DNA of 23,891 bases from an uncultured Stomatobaculum sp. (lineage in GTDB: Bacteria; Bacillota; Clostridia; Lachnospirales; Lachnospiraceae). The notes beneath the pieces are model-generated. The model was not told the origin of the DNA. It did not search any database and saw only the letters and a program-made list of their open reading frames with translations. Numbering within the stretch: the stretch's first letter is position 1; the number at the start of each line of letters is the position of its first letter. This document shows positions 13,735 through 22,472 of the stretch, one piece after another. The translations under genes and the position numbers were made by a program. Location: NCBI RefSeq assembly GCF_937924975.1, contig NZ_CALEYG010000019.1, positions 1 to 23,891 of the forward strand. The letters run 5' to 3'.

Positions 13735-15231
13735 TCATTTTCCGATCCTTCCGTACCGCTTCGTGATCTCATACAGCGTCTTCACTTCCTTCTCTCCGAA
13801 TTCATCCTTCAGAAGACGCCATTTCCAGTTGTTTCCGTAGGTGGAAGGAGCGTTCATCCTTGCCTCGTTTCCGTACCCCAGAAGGTCCTGCATGGGGATG
13901 ATGCAGAGTCTGCTGACGCTTCGCATGGCGGCGCAGATCAGGGGTATGTGCATCCCGGCGTCGGGAGTCGTATGGTCGCAGAAATAGTCTCTGACTGCTT
14001 CCTTCTCCTCCGGCTTCAGGCCCTCGGAAAACCAGCCGATCACCGTCTCGTTGTCATGGGTGCCGGTGTAGACCACACTGTTCTTTTCGTAATTGTGGGG
14101 AAGGTAATCCTCCGCACAGCCGGAATCTCTTGAGTCAAAGGCAAATTCCAGGACCTTCATCCCGGGATAGCCGCTGTCCTTCACCAGCTGCCGGACACTG
14201 TCCGTCACATACCCCAGATCCTCCGCGATGATCTCCCGTCCCGGGAAGGCTTCCGAGACCTTCCGGAACAGATCCATGCCGGGTCCCTTCTCCCAATGGC
14301 CTGCTCTTGCGTCCTCCGCACCGGCAGGAATGGAAAAATATTCATCGAAGCCGCGGAAATGGTCGATCCGCATCACATCATAAATATCAAAGCAGTTTTT
14401 AAGACGTTTCAGCCACCAGGCAAAACAGGTCTTTTTGTGATAGTCCCAGTCATAGAGTGGGTTGCCCCAGAGCTGTCCCACAGCGCTGAAGCCATCCGGC
14501 GGGCAGCCCGCCGCCGCGGTCTGTCGGCGGTTTTCATCCAGCCGGAAAAGTTCCGGATCCGCCCAGACGTCTGAACTGTCCAGGGATACATAAATCGGGA
14601 TGTCTCCGATGATCCGTATTCCCTTCCGGTTCACGTAGTCCTTCAGCTGCATCCACTCTTCGTAAAACTCAAACTGCAGGAAACTGCAGAAACCGATGCC
14701 TTCCTCCAGGCGTTCCCGCGCCGCGGCCAAGGCTTCCGGATCCCTGAGTCTCAGCGGATCTTCCCATTCGTACCAGGGCCTTCCTCCGTTCTCTTCCTTC
14801 AGAGCCATGAACAGCGCGTAGTCCGGAAGCCATTCCGTCTTCTCCGTGAACGCCCGGAACTTCTCATTCTCTTCGATCCGGCTGTTTCTGTACGCCTTCC
14901 GGAGCAGCTCATAGCGGCGTTGGTACTGCAGCACGTAATCCACACCGCGCGGGTCGGAAGAAAGGCCGGCTTCGCGGCAGTCCGCCTCAGTGATCCATCC
15001 CTTTTCCACCAGCGTCTCAGGTGAAATGTAGTAAGGGTTGCCCGCGAAGGTGGAGAAGGACTGGTACGGTGAATCTCCGTATCCCACCGGCCCCAGCGGC
15101 AGGATCTGCCAGTAACTCTGGCCCGCCTCTGAAAGGCGGTCCGCAAACTCATATGCTTCCCTGCTGAAGCAGCCGATCCCGTATTCGGAAGGAAGGCTGC
15201 TGATGGCAAGAAGAATTCCACTTTCTCTCAT
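13735..15231 (-). CDS. malQ: 4-alpha-glucanotransferase (amylomaltase, GH77)
   Basis: The product is 498 aa from ATG 15231, chosen because AAAGGAG lies 8-9 nt before it; an ATG at 15252 overlapping the upstream stop (ATGA) is possible. The N-terminus GILLAISSLPSEYGIGCF and YWQILPLGPVGYGDSPYQ are classic MalQ. Catalytic motifs are MRIDHFRGFDEYF (nucleophile Asp, about residue 290), IIAEDLGYVT (acid/base Glu, about 335) and YTGTHDNETVIGW (Asp, about 390). MalQ disproportionates maltodextrins in the cytoplasm, releasing glucose and making longer chains for the phosphorylase. Length is normal for the short bacterial form. It is the third gene after the PTS permease and the EEP-family gene, so sugars brought in by the permease feed it. 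Confidence 0.95.
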   Translation of the reverse strand: MRESGILLAISSLPSEYGIGCFSREAYEFADRLSEAGQSYWQILPLGPVGYGDSPYQSFSTFAGNPYYISPETLVEKGWITEADCREAGLSSDPRGVDYVLQYQRRYELLRKAYRNSRIEENEKFRAFTEKTEWLPDYALFMALKEENGGRPWYEWEDPLRLRDPEALAAARERLEEGIGFCSFLQFEFYEEWMQLKDYVNRKGIRIIGDIPIYVSLDSSDVWADPELFRLDENRRQTAAAGCPPDGFSAVGQLWGNPLYDWDYHKKTCFAWWLKRLKNCFDIYDVMRIDHFRGFDEYFSIPAGAEDARAGHWEKGPGMDLFRKVSEAFPGREIIAEDLGYVTDSVRQLVKDSGYPGMKVLEFAFDSRDSGCAEDYLPHNYEKNSVVYTGTHDNETVIGWFSEGLKPEEKEAVRDYFCDHTTPDAGMHIPLICAAMRSVSRLCIIPMQDLLGYGNEARMNAPSTYGNNWKWRLLKDEFGEKEVKTLYEITKRYGRIGK

Positions 15232-15248
15232 GCTGTCTGCTCCTTTAT

Positions 15249-16100
15249 TCATTCGATCACCGCCAGGACTCCGAAATGGTCGGAAAGCACCGGCCCGCTG
15301 ATCTCGTTCAGGACCACCTTTGACTGAAGCACCCTGTGCCTTTTTGCGGTCCAGATATAATCCAGGCGCATGCCCGTATGTTCACCGTCCCTCCATCCGT
15401 CGATGTTTCCCGGAACGGTGATGCCGCTGTCTTTTATTTCGGCATCCTCATAACTGTCCCGCCACCCGAGGTCCAGGACCATGTCCCTTCCCTCTCCGCG
15501 GATCGCTGCGGGACTGTTGAAATCTCCCATAAGGAAACTGTCAGAACCGTCCTGCGGACGAAGCTTCCTTTCGCGGAGCGCCTTCTGCAGCCGTTCCATC
15601 TGCCCCCGGAAGTTTTCCTCCGGATCATTCCACCATCCCATGTGGACGCTCAAAAAGGCAGGCCCGTCAGCGGTGCAGGCCGCCAGAGCCTTCCGGGTCT
15701 TCCAGTTGGAGAAGTCCCGGACGCCGGAAATATAGAAACTGTCCGCGCCTGTAACAGGGCGGCGGCTGAAGATGGCCAGACCCTCATTGTATTTTCCGTA
15801 CCCGAGCTTCGCTCCGGTCCAGGTCCACCAGTACTCCTGCTGCAGGCCCTGAAGTTCCTCCGCCAGGACCAGCGCACAGTTATCCTCCCGGACGCGGGAG
15901 TCCGGTCCGGCCGGCACCCAATGCATGGGGAGGGGGCCGGAGACCACCGGCCTGTCCTCCTCTTCACTGCATTCCTGGATCGCCGCGGCATCGATCTCTT
16001 CTTCCTTAATAAATGCCGCCAGCGCCTTCATCTTCTGATGATAAAGTTCCGGTTCAAAGTCACTTCCATGGCTGTGAATATTGATAGTAAGCAGTCTCAT
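15249..16100 (-). CDS. Endonuclease/exonuclease/phosphatase (EEP) family protein in the maltose operon
   Basis: This 283-aa protein counts from ATG 16100, preceded by GAGGAAAG; the longer frame from 16157 lacks a good site. EEP fold motifs run in order: MRLLTINIHSH, metal-binding E43 in AAIQECSEEE, NEGLAIFSRRPV, FLSVHMGWWNDP, LMGDFNSPAA, GMRLDYIWTA and the terminal SDHFGVLAVI. All the active-site residues of this Mg-dependent family are present. There is no signal peptide, so it acts in the cytoplasm. Members of this subgroup are often encoded beside maltose PTS genes in Firmicutes (recollection), yet the substrate is unclear: a sugar phosphate or phospholipid-like ester is as likely as nucleic acid. 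It ends within the ATGA at the head of malQ. Confidence 0.88.
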   Translation of the reverse strand: MRLLTINIHSHGSDFEPELYHQKMKALAAFIKEEEIDAAAIQECSEEEDRPVVSGPLPMHWVPAGPDSRVREDNCALVLAEELQGLQQEYWWTWTGAKLGYGKYNEGLAIFSRRPVTGADSFYISGVRDFSNWKTRKALAACTADGPAFLSVHMGWWNDPEENFRGQMERLQKALRERKLRPQDGSDSFLMGDFNSPAAIRGEGRDMVLDLGWRDSYEDAEIKDSGITVPGNIDGWRDGEHTGMRLDYIWTAKRHRVLQSKVVLNEISGPVLSDHFGVLAVIE

Positions 16101-16189
16101 AGTTCTTTCCTCTGCGTATTGAGCAAAATCTGCCCGGTGAGCAGGCTCCCCGTTCATATTTCACTCATTTTTTCCGGGGTGCTGAATTG

Positions 16190-18394
16190 TTACAGGATAT
16201 CGTTGATATCCGATTTCAGCACGTCCGCCTTGGGTCCGTAAATTGCCTGGATGCCGTTGTCTTTCTTCACAAGGCCCATGGCGCCCTCTGCCTTCCACGC
16301 CGGAAGTTCAGCCACCTTGGAGAGATCCTTCACTGTCACGCGGAGCCTGGTCATGCAGGCGTCCACATATTCAATGTTCTCCCGTCCGCCAAGGAGGGCG
16401 ATGATACGCTCGGGCTGGCTGTTCCCACCCGCTGCGTTTCCTGCCGCGCCGGCAGCGGGGCCTGCCTCTTCCTTGCCTTCGTCATCCATGTAATTTCCCA
16501 GACGGCCCGGCGTAGCGTAGCCGAACTTTCCGATCATGAAATACGCCACAAAGTAACCGATCGCAAAGAAGACGACCACGCAGATCACAAAGTTTACCAG
16601 GTCCCCGGCAAGCCCTGCCTTCAGCGCCATGGGAACGCGGGTCAGGAACTCCAGGTTCCCGAAGGAATGAAGCCTGAGGTGGATAATGCCGGCCATGGCG
16701 AACGCGCAGCCCTGGAGAACTGCGTACACCAAGTAGAGCGGCAGTGCGCAGAACATAAACATGAACTCCAGAGGTTCCGTGACACCGGTCAGGAAGACCG
16801 CGACCGCAGTGGAGATCAGCATGGACTTGTACTTTGCCCTGTGCTCCGGCTCCACCCGGCGGTAGATCGCCAGGGCGATGCCGAGAAGAAGGCCTGTGGC
16901 GCCGATCATCTGGCCAACCTTGAAGCGGGCAGGCGTCACCGTGGTGAGGAGGTTCGTATAGGCAGCGGTATCGCCCGCGTTCTTAAAGTTGATGAGATCC
17001 GTGGTCCAGGCGAGCCAAAGCGGATCCTGTCCGAACACCTGGGTCCCGGCGCTGCTTCCCGTAAGGATCGTGTAGGTGCCTCCGAAAGAGGTATAGTTCA
17101 TGGGAATGGTCAGCATGTGGTGCAGGCCGAAGGGGATCAGCAGACGCTCCAGAGTGCCGTAGATAAACGGGGCAAGAATGGGGGAGGTGGAGCTGGAGTT
17201 CGCGATCCACACACCGAAATCATTGATGCCGCCCTGGACCACCGGCCACACTACGCTTAAGATGATCGCCGTCACCGTAGAGTAGAAGATCACCACCAGG
17301 GGAACAAATCTCTTGCCGTTAAAGAAAGACAGCGCGTCCGGAAGCTTCCGGAAGTTATAATACTTATTGTATGCGTTGGCGCCCACGAAACCGGCGATAA
17401 TACCTACGAACACGCCCATGTTCAGCGCGGGCCTTCCCAGGATGTCGACAAAGTAATCCTTCACCAGGATCTCTTTTCCGAGCAGCGTGTGGGTGACTGC
17501 CGTCGGATCTTTCAGCATGGCCGAGCTCACACCCAGCATGGCGCCGGTGACGACATTGATGAGACAGAAAGCAATGACTGCGGCAAAGGCGCCTCCTGCT
17601 TTCTCCTTCGCCCAGGAACCGCCGATGGCGGCAGCAAACAGGATGTGCAGGTTTCCGATGATCGCCCAGCCGATCTGGGCCATGGTATTGCCCGCCATGA
17701 GGCCGAAGCCTTCCGGGAAGCACATCGTCAGAATGTTGCCGAGACTGATCATCAGACCCGCGGCGGGCATGACCGCGATCACGGTCATGAGGGACTTGCC
17801 GAGCTTCTGCAGGAAGTCAAAGTCGATGGGGAACTTCTTTTTGGCGGAGGGTGCTGCCGCAGCTGCCTTGCCTGCCGGCTGTGCGTCCGAGGGGTCCGCT
17901 TTCTGCGCATCTCCATCCGCGGCGGCTGCCGCATCCACGCTGATCTCCGCAGTCATGATCTCTTCCCCATGGCGGATCTCTCCTGTCTTTACAGAGAAGC
18001 TTCCCTCCTCTGCTCCGTCTGTCACCAGCACCGGCGTCACCGTGTTGATGCCCTTTGACTTCAGGAAGTCCATATCCGCTGTACAGAGAAGCTGACCCGC
18101 TTTCACTCTGTCCCCCACCTTCACCTTCGGGGAGAACCCTTCTCCCTTCAGGTTCACGGTCTCAAGGCCAAAGTGGACGATCATTTCGATCCCGGCGTCA
18201 GACCGGATTCCGTATGCATGAAGGCTCTCCGGAATAGAGACGATCTCGCCGTCTATCGGGCTGTAAATGTTTCCGTTCTCAGGAATCACGGCTGCGCCGT
18301 CTCCCAGCACCTTTTCCGCGAAAACCTCATCCGGCACTTCCTCCAGCGGTATCACCCTGCCATCCAGAGGGGACAGTATCAACATCCTACTCAT
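16190..18394 (-). CDS. PTS sugar permease, domain order EIIA-EIIC-EIIB (glucose/maltose class)
   Basis: This 734-aa protein carries all three EII domains. EIIA (Crr type) is at about 1-130, with H59 (LHAYGI) and phosphorylatable H74 in MIVHFGLETVNL. An Ala/Lys-rich linker is at about 150-185. EIIC is at about 187-590 with many membrane helices (LMTVIAVMPAAGLMISLGNI ... MAGIIHLRLHSFGNLEF). A second Ala/Gly linker precedes EIIB, with phosphorylated C680 in VDACMTRLRV. It imports and phosphorylates a glucoside; the malQ and phosphorylase neighbours point to maltose or a related sugar. PtsG and MalT-type proteins usually run C-B-A, so the A domain at the N-terminus is unusual though seen elsewhere. 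It heads the PTS-EEP-malQ operon. GAAGGGA lies about 12 nt before the ATG, and the codon-4 ATG after TAGG is another possible start. Confidence 0.92.
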   Translation of the reverse strand: MSRMLILSPLDGRVIPLEEVPDEVFAEKVLGDGAAVIPENGNIYSPIDGEIVSIPESLHAYGIRSDAGIEMIVHFGLETVNLKGEGFSPKVKVGDRVKAGQLLCTADMDFLKSKGINTVTPVLVTDGAEEGSFSVKTGEIRHGEEIMTAEISVDAAAAADGDAQKADPSDAQPAGKAAAAAPSAKKKFPIDFDFLQKLGKSLMTVIAVMPAAGLMISLGNILTMCFPEGFGLMAGNTMAQIGWAIIGNLHILFAAAIGGSWAKEKAGGAFAAVIAFCLINVVTGAMLGVSSAMLKDPTAVTHTLLGKEILVKDYFVDILGRPALNMGVFVGIIAGFVGANAYNKYYNFRKLPDALSFFNGKRFVPLVVIFYSTVTAIILSVVWPVVQGGINDFGVWIANSSSTSPILAPFIYGTLERLLIPFGLHHMLTIPMNYTSFGGTYTILTGSSAGTQVFGQDPLWLAWTTDLINFKNAGDTAAYTNLLTTVTPARFKVGQMIGATGLLLGIALAIYRRVEPEHRAKYKSMLISTAVAVFLTGVTEPLEFMFMFCALPLYLVYAVLQGCAFAMAGIIHLRLHSFGNLEFLTRVPMALKAGLAGDLVNFVICVVVFFAIGYFVAYFMIGKFGYATPGRLGNYMDDEGKEEAGPAAGAAGNAAGGNSQPERIIALLGGRENIEYVDACMTRLRVTVKDLSKVAELPAWKAEGAMGLVKKDNGIQAIYGPKADVLKSDINDIL

Positions 18395-18420
18395 TTCTGT
18401 TCATTTCCCTTCTCTTTTTA

Positions 18421-18553
18421 GTGTAATTTCAAGCTGTTCTGTCTTGTTGCCGAAAACAGAATAACACATGTTGCATTGCAATGGTTTTTCCAAATATATT
18501 TGCATATTATTCATGCAATATAATTTGTTTTGTTGCATTGTTTCTACGCATTC
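18421..18553 (-). promoter_or_regulatory. Promoter/operator region of the PTS operon with TTGCAT repeats
   Basis: This A/T-rich block directly upstream of the PTS gene holds a perfect palindrome CATTGCAATG (18474-18483), an inverted pair TTGCAT/ATGCAA (18500-18505 with 18513-18518) and another TTGCATTG (18533-18540). Such clustered half-sites suggest a sugar-responsive repressor or activator such as the neighbouring AraC protein, but the exact promoter could not be fixed. Confidence 0.45.
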
Positions 18554-18620
18554 ATTCCAGCGGAGACAGTATCAACATCCTACTCATTTCTTGCTCCTTT
18601 CTGTTCATTTCCTTTGTCTT
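18554..18620 (-). repeat. Duplicated 5' end of the PTS gene
   Basis: Bases 18554-18590 repeat 18361-18397 (start codon and first codons, MSRMLILSPL) with four differences. A 10-bp insertion and a further match to the leader TTCTGTTCATTTCC follow. In this upstream copy the frame ends after about 11 codons. It is a direct repeat about 193 bp apart, flanking the promoter region, and is joined to the IS91 relic. Confidence 0.75.
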
Positions 18621-18960
18621 TCCAATGGTTTTTGGAGTCAAGACCGCCGTCAAGCACAACGGCATGGATGTGGGGATGGAAGTTCATCTCACTCCCCCAG
18701 GTATGGAGAATATAGATGTCCCCGATATCCGCACCAAGATACTTGCTGTCTGAGGCCAGTTCCCGCAGTGTCTCAGATGAAGCGTGATAAAGGGCATCAT
18801 ACAGAAGCTTCTAGTTGCTATAGATTACCGGGTTCAGTTCCTCCGGGACAGTGAAGACTACGTGGAAGTATGGCGCATCCAGTACATCTTCCCGGCGGGC
18901 GTCCACCCACTTTTCCTTTGGGAACTCCTGGCACATACCATCCCGACAGCCTTTTGATAC
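18605..18960 (-). pseudogene. IS91-family (HUH, Y2-type) transposase fragment
   Basis: Read on the minus strand this gives CRDGMCQEFPKEKW, ARREDVLDAPYFHVVFTVPE, ELNPVIYSN then a TAG (18811-18813), then KLLYDALYHASSETLREL, and the HUH motif in EMNFHPHIHAVV, ending near LDSKNHWKDKGNE. The order is that of IS91/ISCR-like transposases, which nick single strands through a HUH-tyrosine active site. Both ends are missing, an internal stop probably arose from CAG to TAG, and no catalytic tyrosine follows. It is a dead remnant. Confidence 0.8.
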
Positions 18961-19069
18961 AGGCGCGCCGCAGAAAATGAAAAATGTGCAGAATAGTGCA
19001 GCCTGTATTTAATAGTATACTCGTTTTACGATCTTCTTAAAACGGAGAAATGTTGTATAAAGCCTTAAT
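18961..19069. other. Short gap after the AraC gene
   Basis: No gene is seen. A weak inverted repeat CGTTTTA/TAAAACG (19022-19028 with 19038-19044) lies close past the AraC stop but has no clear T-tract on the minus strand. Confidence 0.35.
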
Positions 19070-19966
19070 TTACGAGCTTTTTGTATTCTGGCGCCCGTGG
19101 GAGCGGTATTCCCTCGGGGACATTCCGTATTTGCGGCGGAAGCGCCGGATAAAATAAGAGAAGTTGTCGAACCCGCACAGGGAGGCGATGGCACCGACAG
19201 AGTCCGGGCGCTCCCTGAGCAGATAGGACGCGTATCTGAGCCGGTAATCCGACAGGTATTCGCCGAAAGTGAATCCCGTCTCGCGGCGGAAGACCCGCAT
19301 GAAGTGAGCGTCGCTATAGTCAATAAGACTTGCGGCGTCGCTTACCGTGATCGGCTCCGAAAAGTGATTCTGGACGTAGAGCAGGACCTGCTTGACGGCG
19401 TCCTCGTAGGGGGACGGCGGTAAGCTTTCCTCGCGGATCCGATGGGTGTAGAGCGCAAAGAAAAAACGAAACAGGCTGCTGCGCACCAAAAGAGAATAGC
19501 CGTCAGGCCTCTTGCTACAGGCATCGTCAGCCGCGTCAAGGGCAGCGGATACCTCGGCGTGCATCGCGGTGTCCGCGTAGATCGGGCGGGGGAAGCGCAG
19601 GGTCCCCATCTGCAGAGGGGTCAGAATATTGCGCCTTGCCCAGTCGTTTTCAACCTGATTGTCCAAAAGGGAGAGGGGGAATATGATATTCTCGTACTCC
19701 ATCCGCACGCCGGGGTCGCCGTCGATGGCGTGGAGTTCACCGGGGAGGATGGGCATGATGGAACCGGCCATGACGGGATATTTGCGGGAAGAGGCGGTCA
19801 CTGTGCCGCGCCCTTTTTTGACATAGATGATCTCCATCTGGTCGTGCCAGTGCAGATCCACCGGGGCAAAGTCCTGGGGGATGGTACACAGGTAAGTGTT
19901 GTAGGCGAAACCCGGCTGCTCATGCAGCAGGGTCTCTCTGTATTGTGAGTATTCCTCGAGATTCAT
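19070..19966 (-). CDS. AraC-family transcriptional regulator
   Basis: This 298-aa protein has an N-terminal cupin-like ligand domain (LHWHDQMEIIYVKKGRGTV, then GSIMPILPGELHAI) and a C-terminal double helix-turn-helix at about 190-290: PITVSDAASLIDYSDAHFMR and then YASYLLRERPDSVGAIASLC followed by GFDNFSYFIRRFRRKYGMSP. It probably binds a sugar and activates nearby glucan genes: it is divergent from the phosphorylase gene and lies upstream of the PTS operon. A GAAGGG site is about 11 nt upstream of the ATG, within a direct repeat of CACAAAGAAGGG. Its target operator was not identified with certainty. Confidence 0.9.
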   Translation of the reverse strand: MNLEEYSQYRETLLHEQPGFAYNTYLCTIPQDFAPVDLHWHDQMEIIYVKKGRGTVTASSRKYPVMAGSIMPILPGELHAIDGDPGVRMEYENIIFPLSLLDNQVENDWARRNILTPLQMGTLRFPRPIYADTAMHAEVSAALDAADDACSKRPDGYSLLVRSSLFRFFFALYTHRIREESLPPSPYEDAVKQVLLYVQNHFSEPITVSDAASLIDYSDAHFMRVFRRETGFTFGEYLSDYRLRYASYLLRERPDSVGAIASLCGFDNFSYFIRRFRRKYGMSPREYRSHGRQNTKSS

Positions 19967-20124
19967 AAAAACGGAACCCTTCTTTGTGCCCTTCTTTGTG
20001 CTGAATTAATTAATATCATTATTGTACTATTATTTGCCATTATTCTGCAAGATTATCACACATATAAATCATTATAATAAATGGAACCATTGTAAGCAGC
20101 GGAGATCTTCCGCAGGAGGCAGTA
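19967..20124 (+). promoter_or_regulatory. Divergent control region between the AraC gene and glgP
   Basis: On the plus strand a consensus TATAAT (20073-20078) has no good -35 partner, which suggests activator dependence. AGGAGG (20114-20119) lies just ahead of the glgP start. The AraC side contains two adjacent copies of CCTTCTTTGTG (19978-20000), which read CACAAAGAAGGG on the minus strand. Confidence 0.5.
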
Positions 20125-22392
20125 ATGAATACATTAAAACTCAGAGATTACACTGGAAAAGCACTTAGCGAGTGCACGATTCTGGAACTTTACAACGCGG
20201 CGCTGGCCCTGACGCAGGACGCCTGCAGGAACAGGGGATACAACAGCGGAAAGAAGAAAGTTTACTATATTTCGGCAGAATTCCTGATCGGTAAACTTCT
20301 TTCCAACAACCTGATCAACCTCGGCATCTACGATGATGTGAAAGAGGAACTGGCTGAGGCTGGGAAAGACATTACGGAGCTGGAGGAATTTGAATACGAG
20401 CCCTCCCTCGGAAACGGCGGCCTTGGCAGACTTGCAGCTTGCTTCATCGACAGCCTTGCGACACTGGGCCTTCCCGCTGACGGCGTAGGCCTGGCCTACC
20501 ACTGCGGTCTGTTCAAACAGTCCTTCGAGGACCGCAAGCAGCACACGATACCTGACTACTGGCGCAAGTGGGGCATGACCAACTGGATGAAGCGCACCGA
20601 CAAGCACTATAAGGTGCAGTGCGGCGATCTGGAGCTTCTTTCCACCATGTATGAGATCGATGTCACAGGTTACGGAAGCAAGTGCGGACGCCTTCGTCTC
20701 TTTGACCTGGACACGGTCAATGAGGGACTGATCGGCTCGGGTATCGATTTTGACAAAAAAGAGATCGAGAAAAACCTGACCCTCTTCCTGTATCCCGATG
20801 ACAGCGATGAGGACGGAAAGCTTCTCCGCGTCTATCAGGAGTATTTCATGGTCAGCAATGCCGCCCAGCTGATCCTCGACGAGTGCGTGGAGCGCGGCAG
20901 CAACCTGCATGACCTTGCCGACTACGCGGCGATCCAGATCAACGATACGCACCCTTCTCTGGTCATTCCGGAACTGGTGCGCCTTCTGACCGAAAAGGGC
21001 ATTGAGGAGAAAGAAGCATATCAGATTGTGACTGATGTCTGTGCTTACACGAACCACACGATTCTTGCTGAGGCACTGGAGACATGGCCCAAGCACTTCT
21101 TAAAGGCTGTCGTGCCGCACCTTATGCCGATTATCAAGAGGATGAATGACGCTGTTAAGGCAAAATATGAAGAACCTTCCGTTCAGATCATCGACGAGTA
21201 CGGCAACGTGCATATGGCCCACATGGATATTCACTACAGCCACTCCGTGAACGGCGTCGCGAGACTTCACACTGACATTCTCAAGGAGACAGAGCTCAAC
21301 GATTTCTACAAGCTCTATCCCGAGAAGTTCAACAACAAGACCAACGGCATCACTTTCCGCAGATGGGTCATCGAGTGCAACCCTGAGCTGACAGAGCTGA
21401 TCACCGAGAAGATCGGCGAGGGCTGGAAGACGGACGCCAGACAGCTTGAGCAGCTTATTCCTTACGCGGAGGATGAGACTTTCCTGCAGTGCATCCTGAA
21501 CAGGAAGAACACGAACAAACACAAGTTCTCCGCATGGCTTGAAAAATATCAGGGCGACAAGGTTGACCCCGAGTCCGTCTATGACGTGCAGATCAAGCGC
21601 CTGCACGAGTACAAGAGACAGCAGCTCAACCTCCTGTGGGCCATCGACCGTTACCTGCACATCAAGGACGGTTACAGGCCGAGAAGACCGATCACGGTAT
21701 TTTTTGGCGCAAAGGCAGCTCCTGCCTATGTGATCGCCAAGGATATAATCCATGCGATCCTCGCCTTCAGCAGCATCGTGAACAACGACCCTGAAGTGAG
21801 TCCTTACCTCAAGGTCGTCATGCTTCGCAACTACAACGTGTCCATGGCGGAGAAACTGATCCCCGCATCGGACATTTCCGAGCAGATCTCACTGGCCTCC
21901 AAGGAAGCCAGCGGGACCGGCAATATGAAGTTCATGCTCAACGGCGCTGTGACGCTGGGAACCATGGACGGAGCGAACGTCGAGATCGCGGAACTTGTCG
22001 GGGAAGACAATATTTTCACCTTCGGACAGTCCTCCGAGGAGGTCATCGAGCACTATAAGAACGCGGATTACGTCGCAAAGAACTGGTATAAGAAGGACAA
22101 GAGACTTGCCGCGGCTGTGGACTTCCTGGTCAGTGAAGAGATGCTCGAAGCCGGCGACAGGAAGCTTCTCAAGCAGCTCTATGACGAGCTGCTGGGCAAA
22201 GACTGGTTCATGACATTCCCTGACTTCGAGAGTTACTGCAAGACCAAGGACAAGGCTCTGGCAGCTTATGAGGACAGAATGGGCTGGGCGAAGAAGATGG
22301 CAGTCAATATCGCCAAGGCGGGCTACTTCTCCTCCGACAGAACGATCGACCAGTACAACAATGATATCTGGCATTTGGAGAAAGACTGCTGA
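20125..22392 (+). CDS. glgP: Glycogen/maltodextrin phosphorylase (GT35)
   Basis: The product is 755 aa, at the short end for the family. It reads FEYEPSLGNGGLGRLAACF near residue 95, the phosphorylase signature, then QINDTHPSLVIPELVRLL near 275 and VNGVARLHTDILK near 375. VYDVQIKRLHEYKRQ lies near 490, and EASGTGNMKFMLNGAVTLG holds K602, which binds pyridoxal phosphate. It removes glucose-1-phosphate from the ends of alpha-1,4 glucans in the cytoplasm. Start and ribosome site AGGAGGCAGTA are clear and a strong terminator follows. It is divergent from the AraC gene and close to malQ, so it probably serves maltodextrin or glycogen breakdown. Glycogen-synthesis genes are absent from the window. 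Confidence 0.95.
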   Translation: MNTLKLRDYTGKALSECTILELYNAALALTQDACRNRGYNSGKKKVYYISAEFLIGKLLSNNLINLGIYDDVKEELAEAGKDITELEEFEYEPSLGNGGLGRLAACFIDSLATLGLPADGVGLAYHCGLFKQSFEDRKQHTIPDYWRKWGMTNWMKRTDKHYKVQCGDLELLSTMYEIDVTGYGSKCGRLRLFDLDTVNEGLIGSGIDFDKKEIEKNLTLFLYPDDSDEDGKLLRVYQEYFMVSNAAQLILDECVERGSNLHDLADYAAIQINDTHPSLVIPELVRLLTEKGIEEKEAYQIVTDVCAYTNHTILAEALETWPKHFLKAVVPHLMPIIKRMNDAVKAKYEEPSVQIIDEYGNVHMAHMDIHYSHSVNGVARLHTDILKETELNDFYKLYPEKFNNKTNGITFRRWVIECNPELTELITEKIGEGWKTDARQLEQLIPYAEDETFLQCILNRKNTNKHKFSAWLEKYQGDKVDPESVYDVQIKRLHEYKRQQLNLLWAIDRYLHIKDGYRPRRPITVFFGAKAAPAYVIAKDIIHAILAFSSIVNNDPEVSPYLKVVMLRNYNVSMAEKLIPASDISEQISLASKEASGTGNMKFMLNGAVTLGTMDGANVEIAELVGEDNIFTFGQSSEEVIEHYKNADYVAKNWYKKDKRLAAAVDFLVSEEMLEAGDRKLLKQLYDELLGKDWFMTFPDFESYCKTKDKALAAYEDRMGWAKKMAVNIAKAGYFSSDRTIDQYNNDIWHLEKDC

Positions 22393-22419
22393 CCGCAGGG
22401 AACAGAATATCGTGCAGAG

Positions 22420-22452
22420 AAAACCCCCGGAGATCCGATTTCCGGGGGTTTT
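22420..22452 (+). terminator. Rho-independent terminator of glgP
   Basis: A perfect 12-bp stem AAAACCCCCGGA/TCCGGGGGTTTT with a 9-nt loop lies 27 bp past the stop codon. The T's are part of the stem, and it could also act on the other strand. Confidence 0.85.
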
Positions 22453-22472
22453 AACTTGCCCCATTAAGGCCT

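Noticed and set aside
15336..16241. 301-codon plus-strand ORF opposite the EEP gene
   Set aside because: It overlaps a gene whose catalytic motifs are all present on the other strand; no independent support.
16187..17260. Long plus-strand ORF (357 codons) opposite the PTS gene
   Set aside because: It is the antisense shadow of a well-supported PTS permease in GC-rich DNA; its product has no recognisable motif and no ribosome site.
20134..21096. Long minus-strand ORF (320 codons) opposite glgP
   Set aside because: It is antisense to the conserved phosphorylase; composition and lack of motifs mark it as a shadow.
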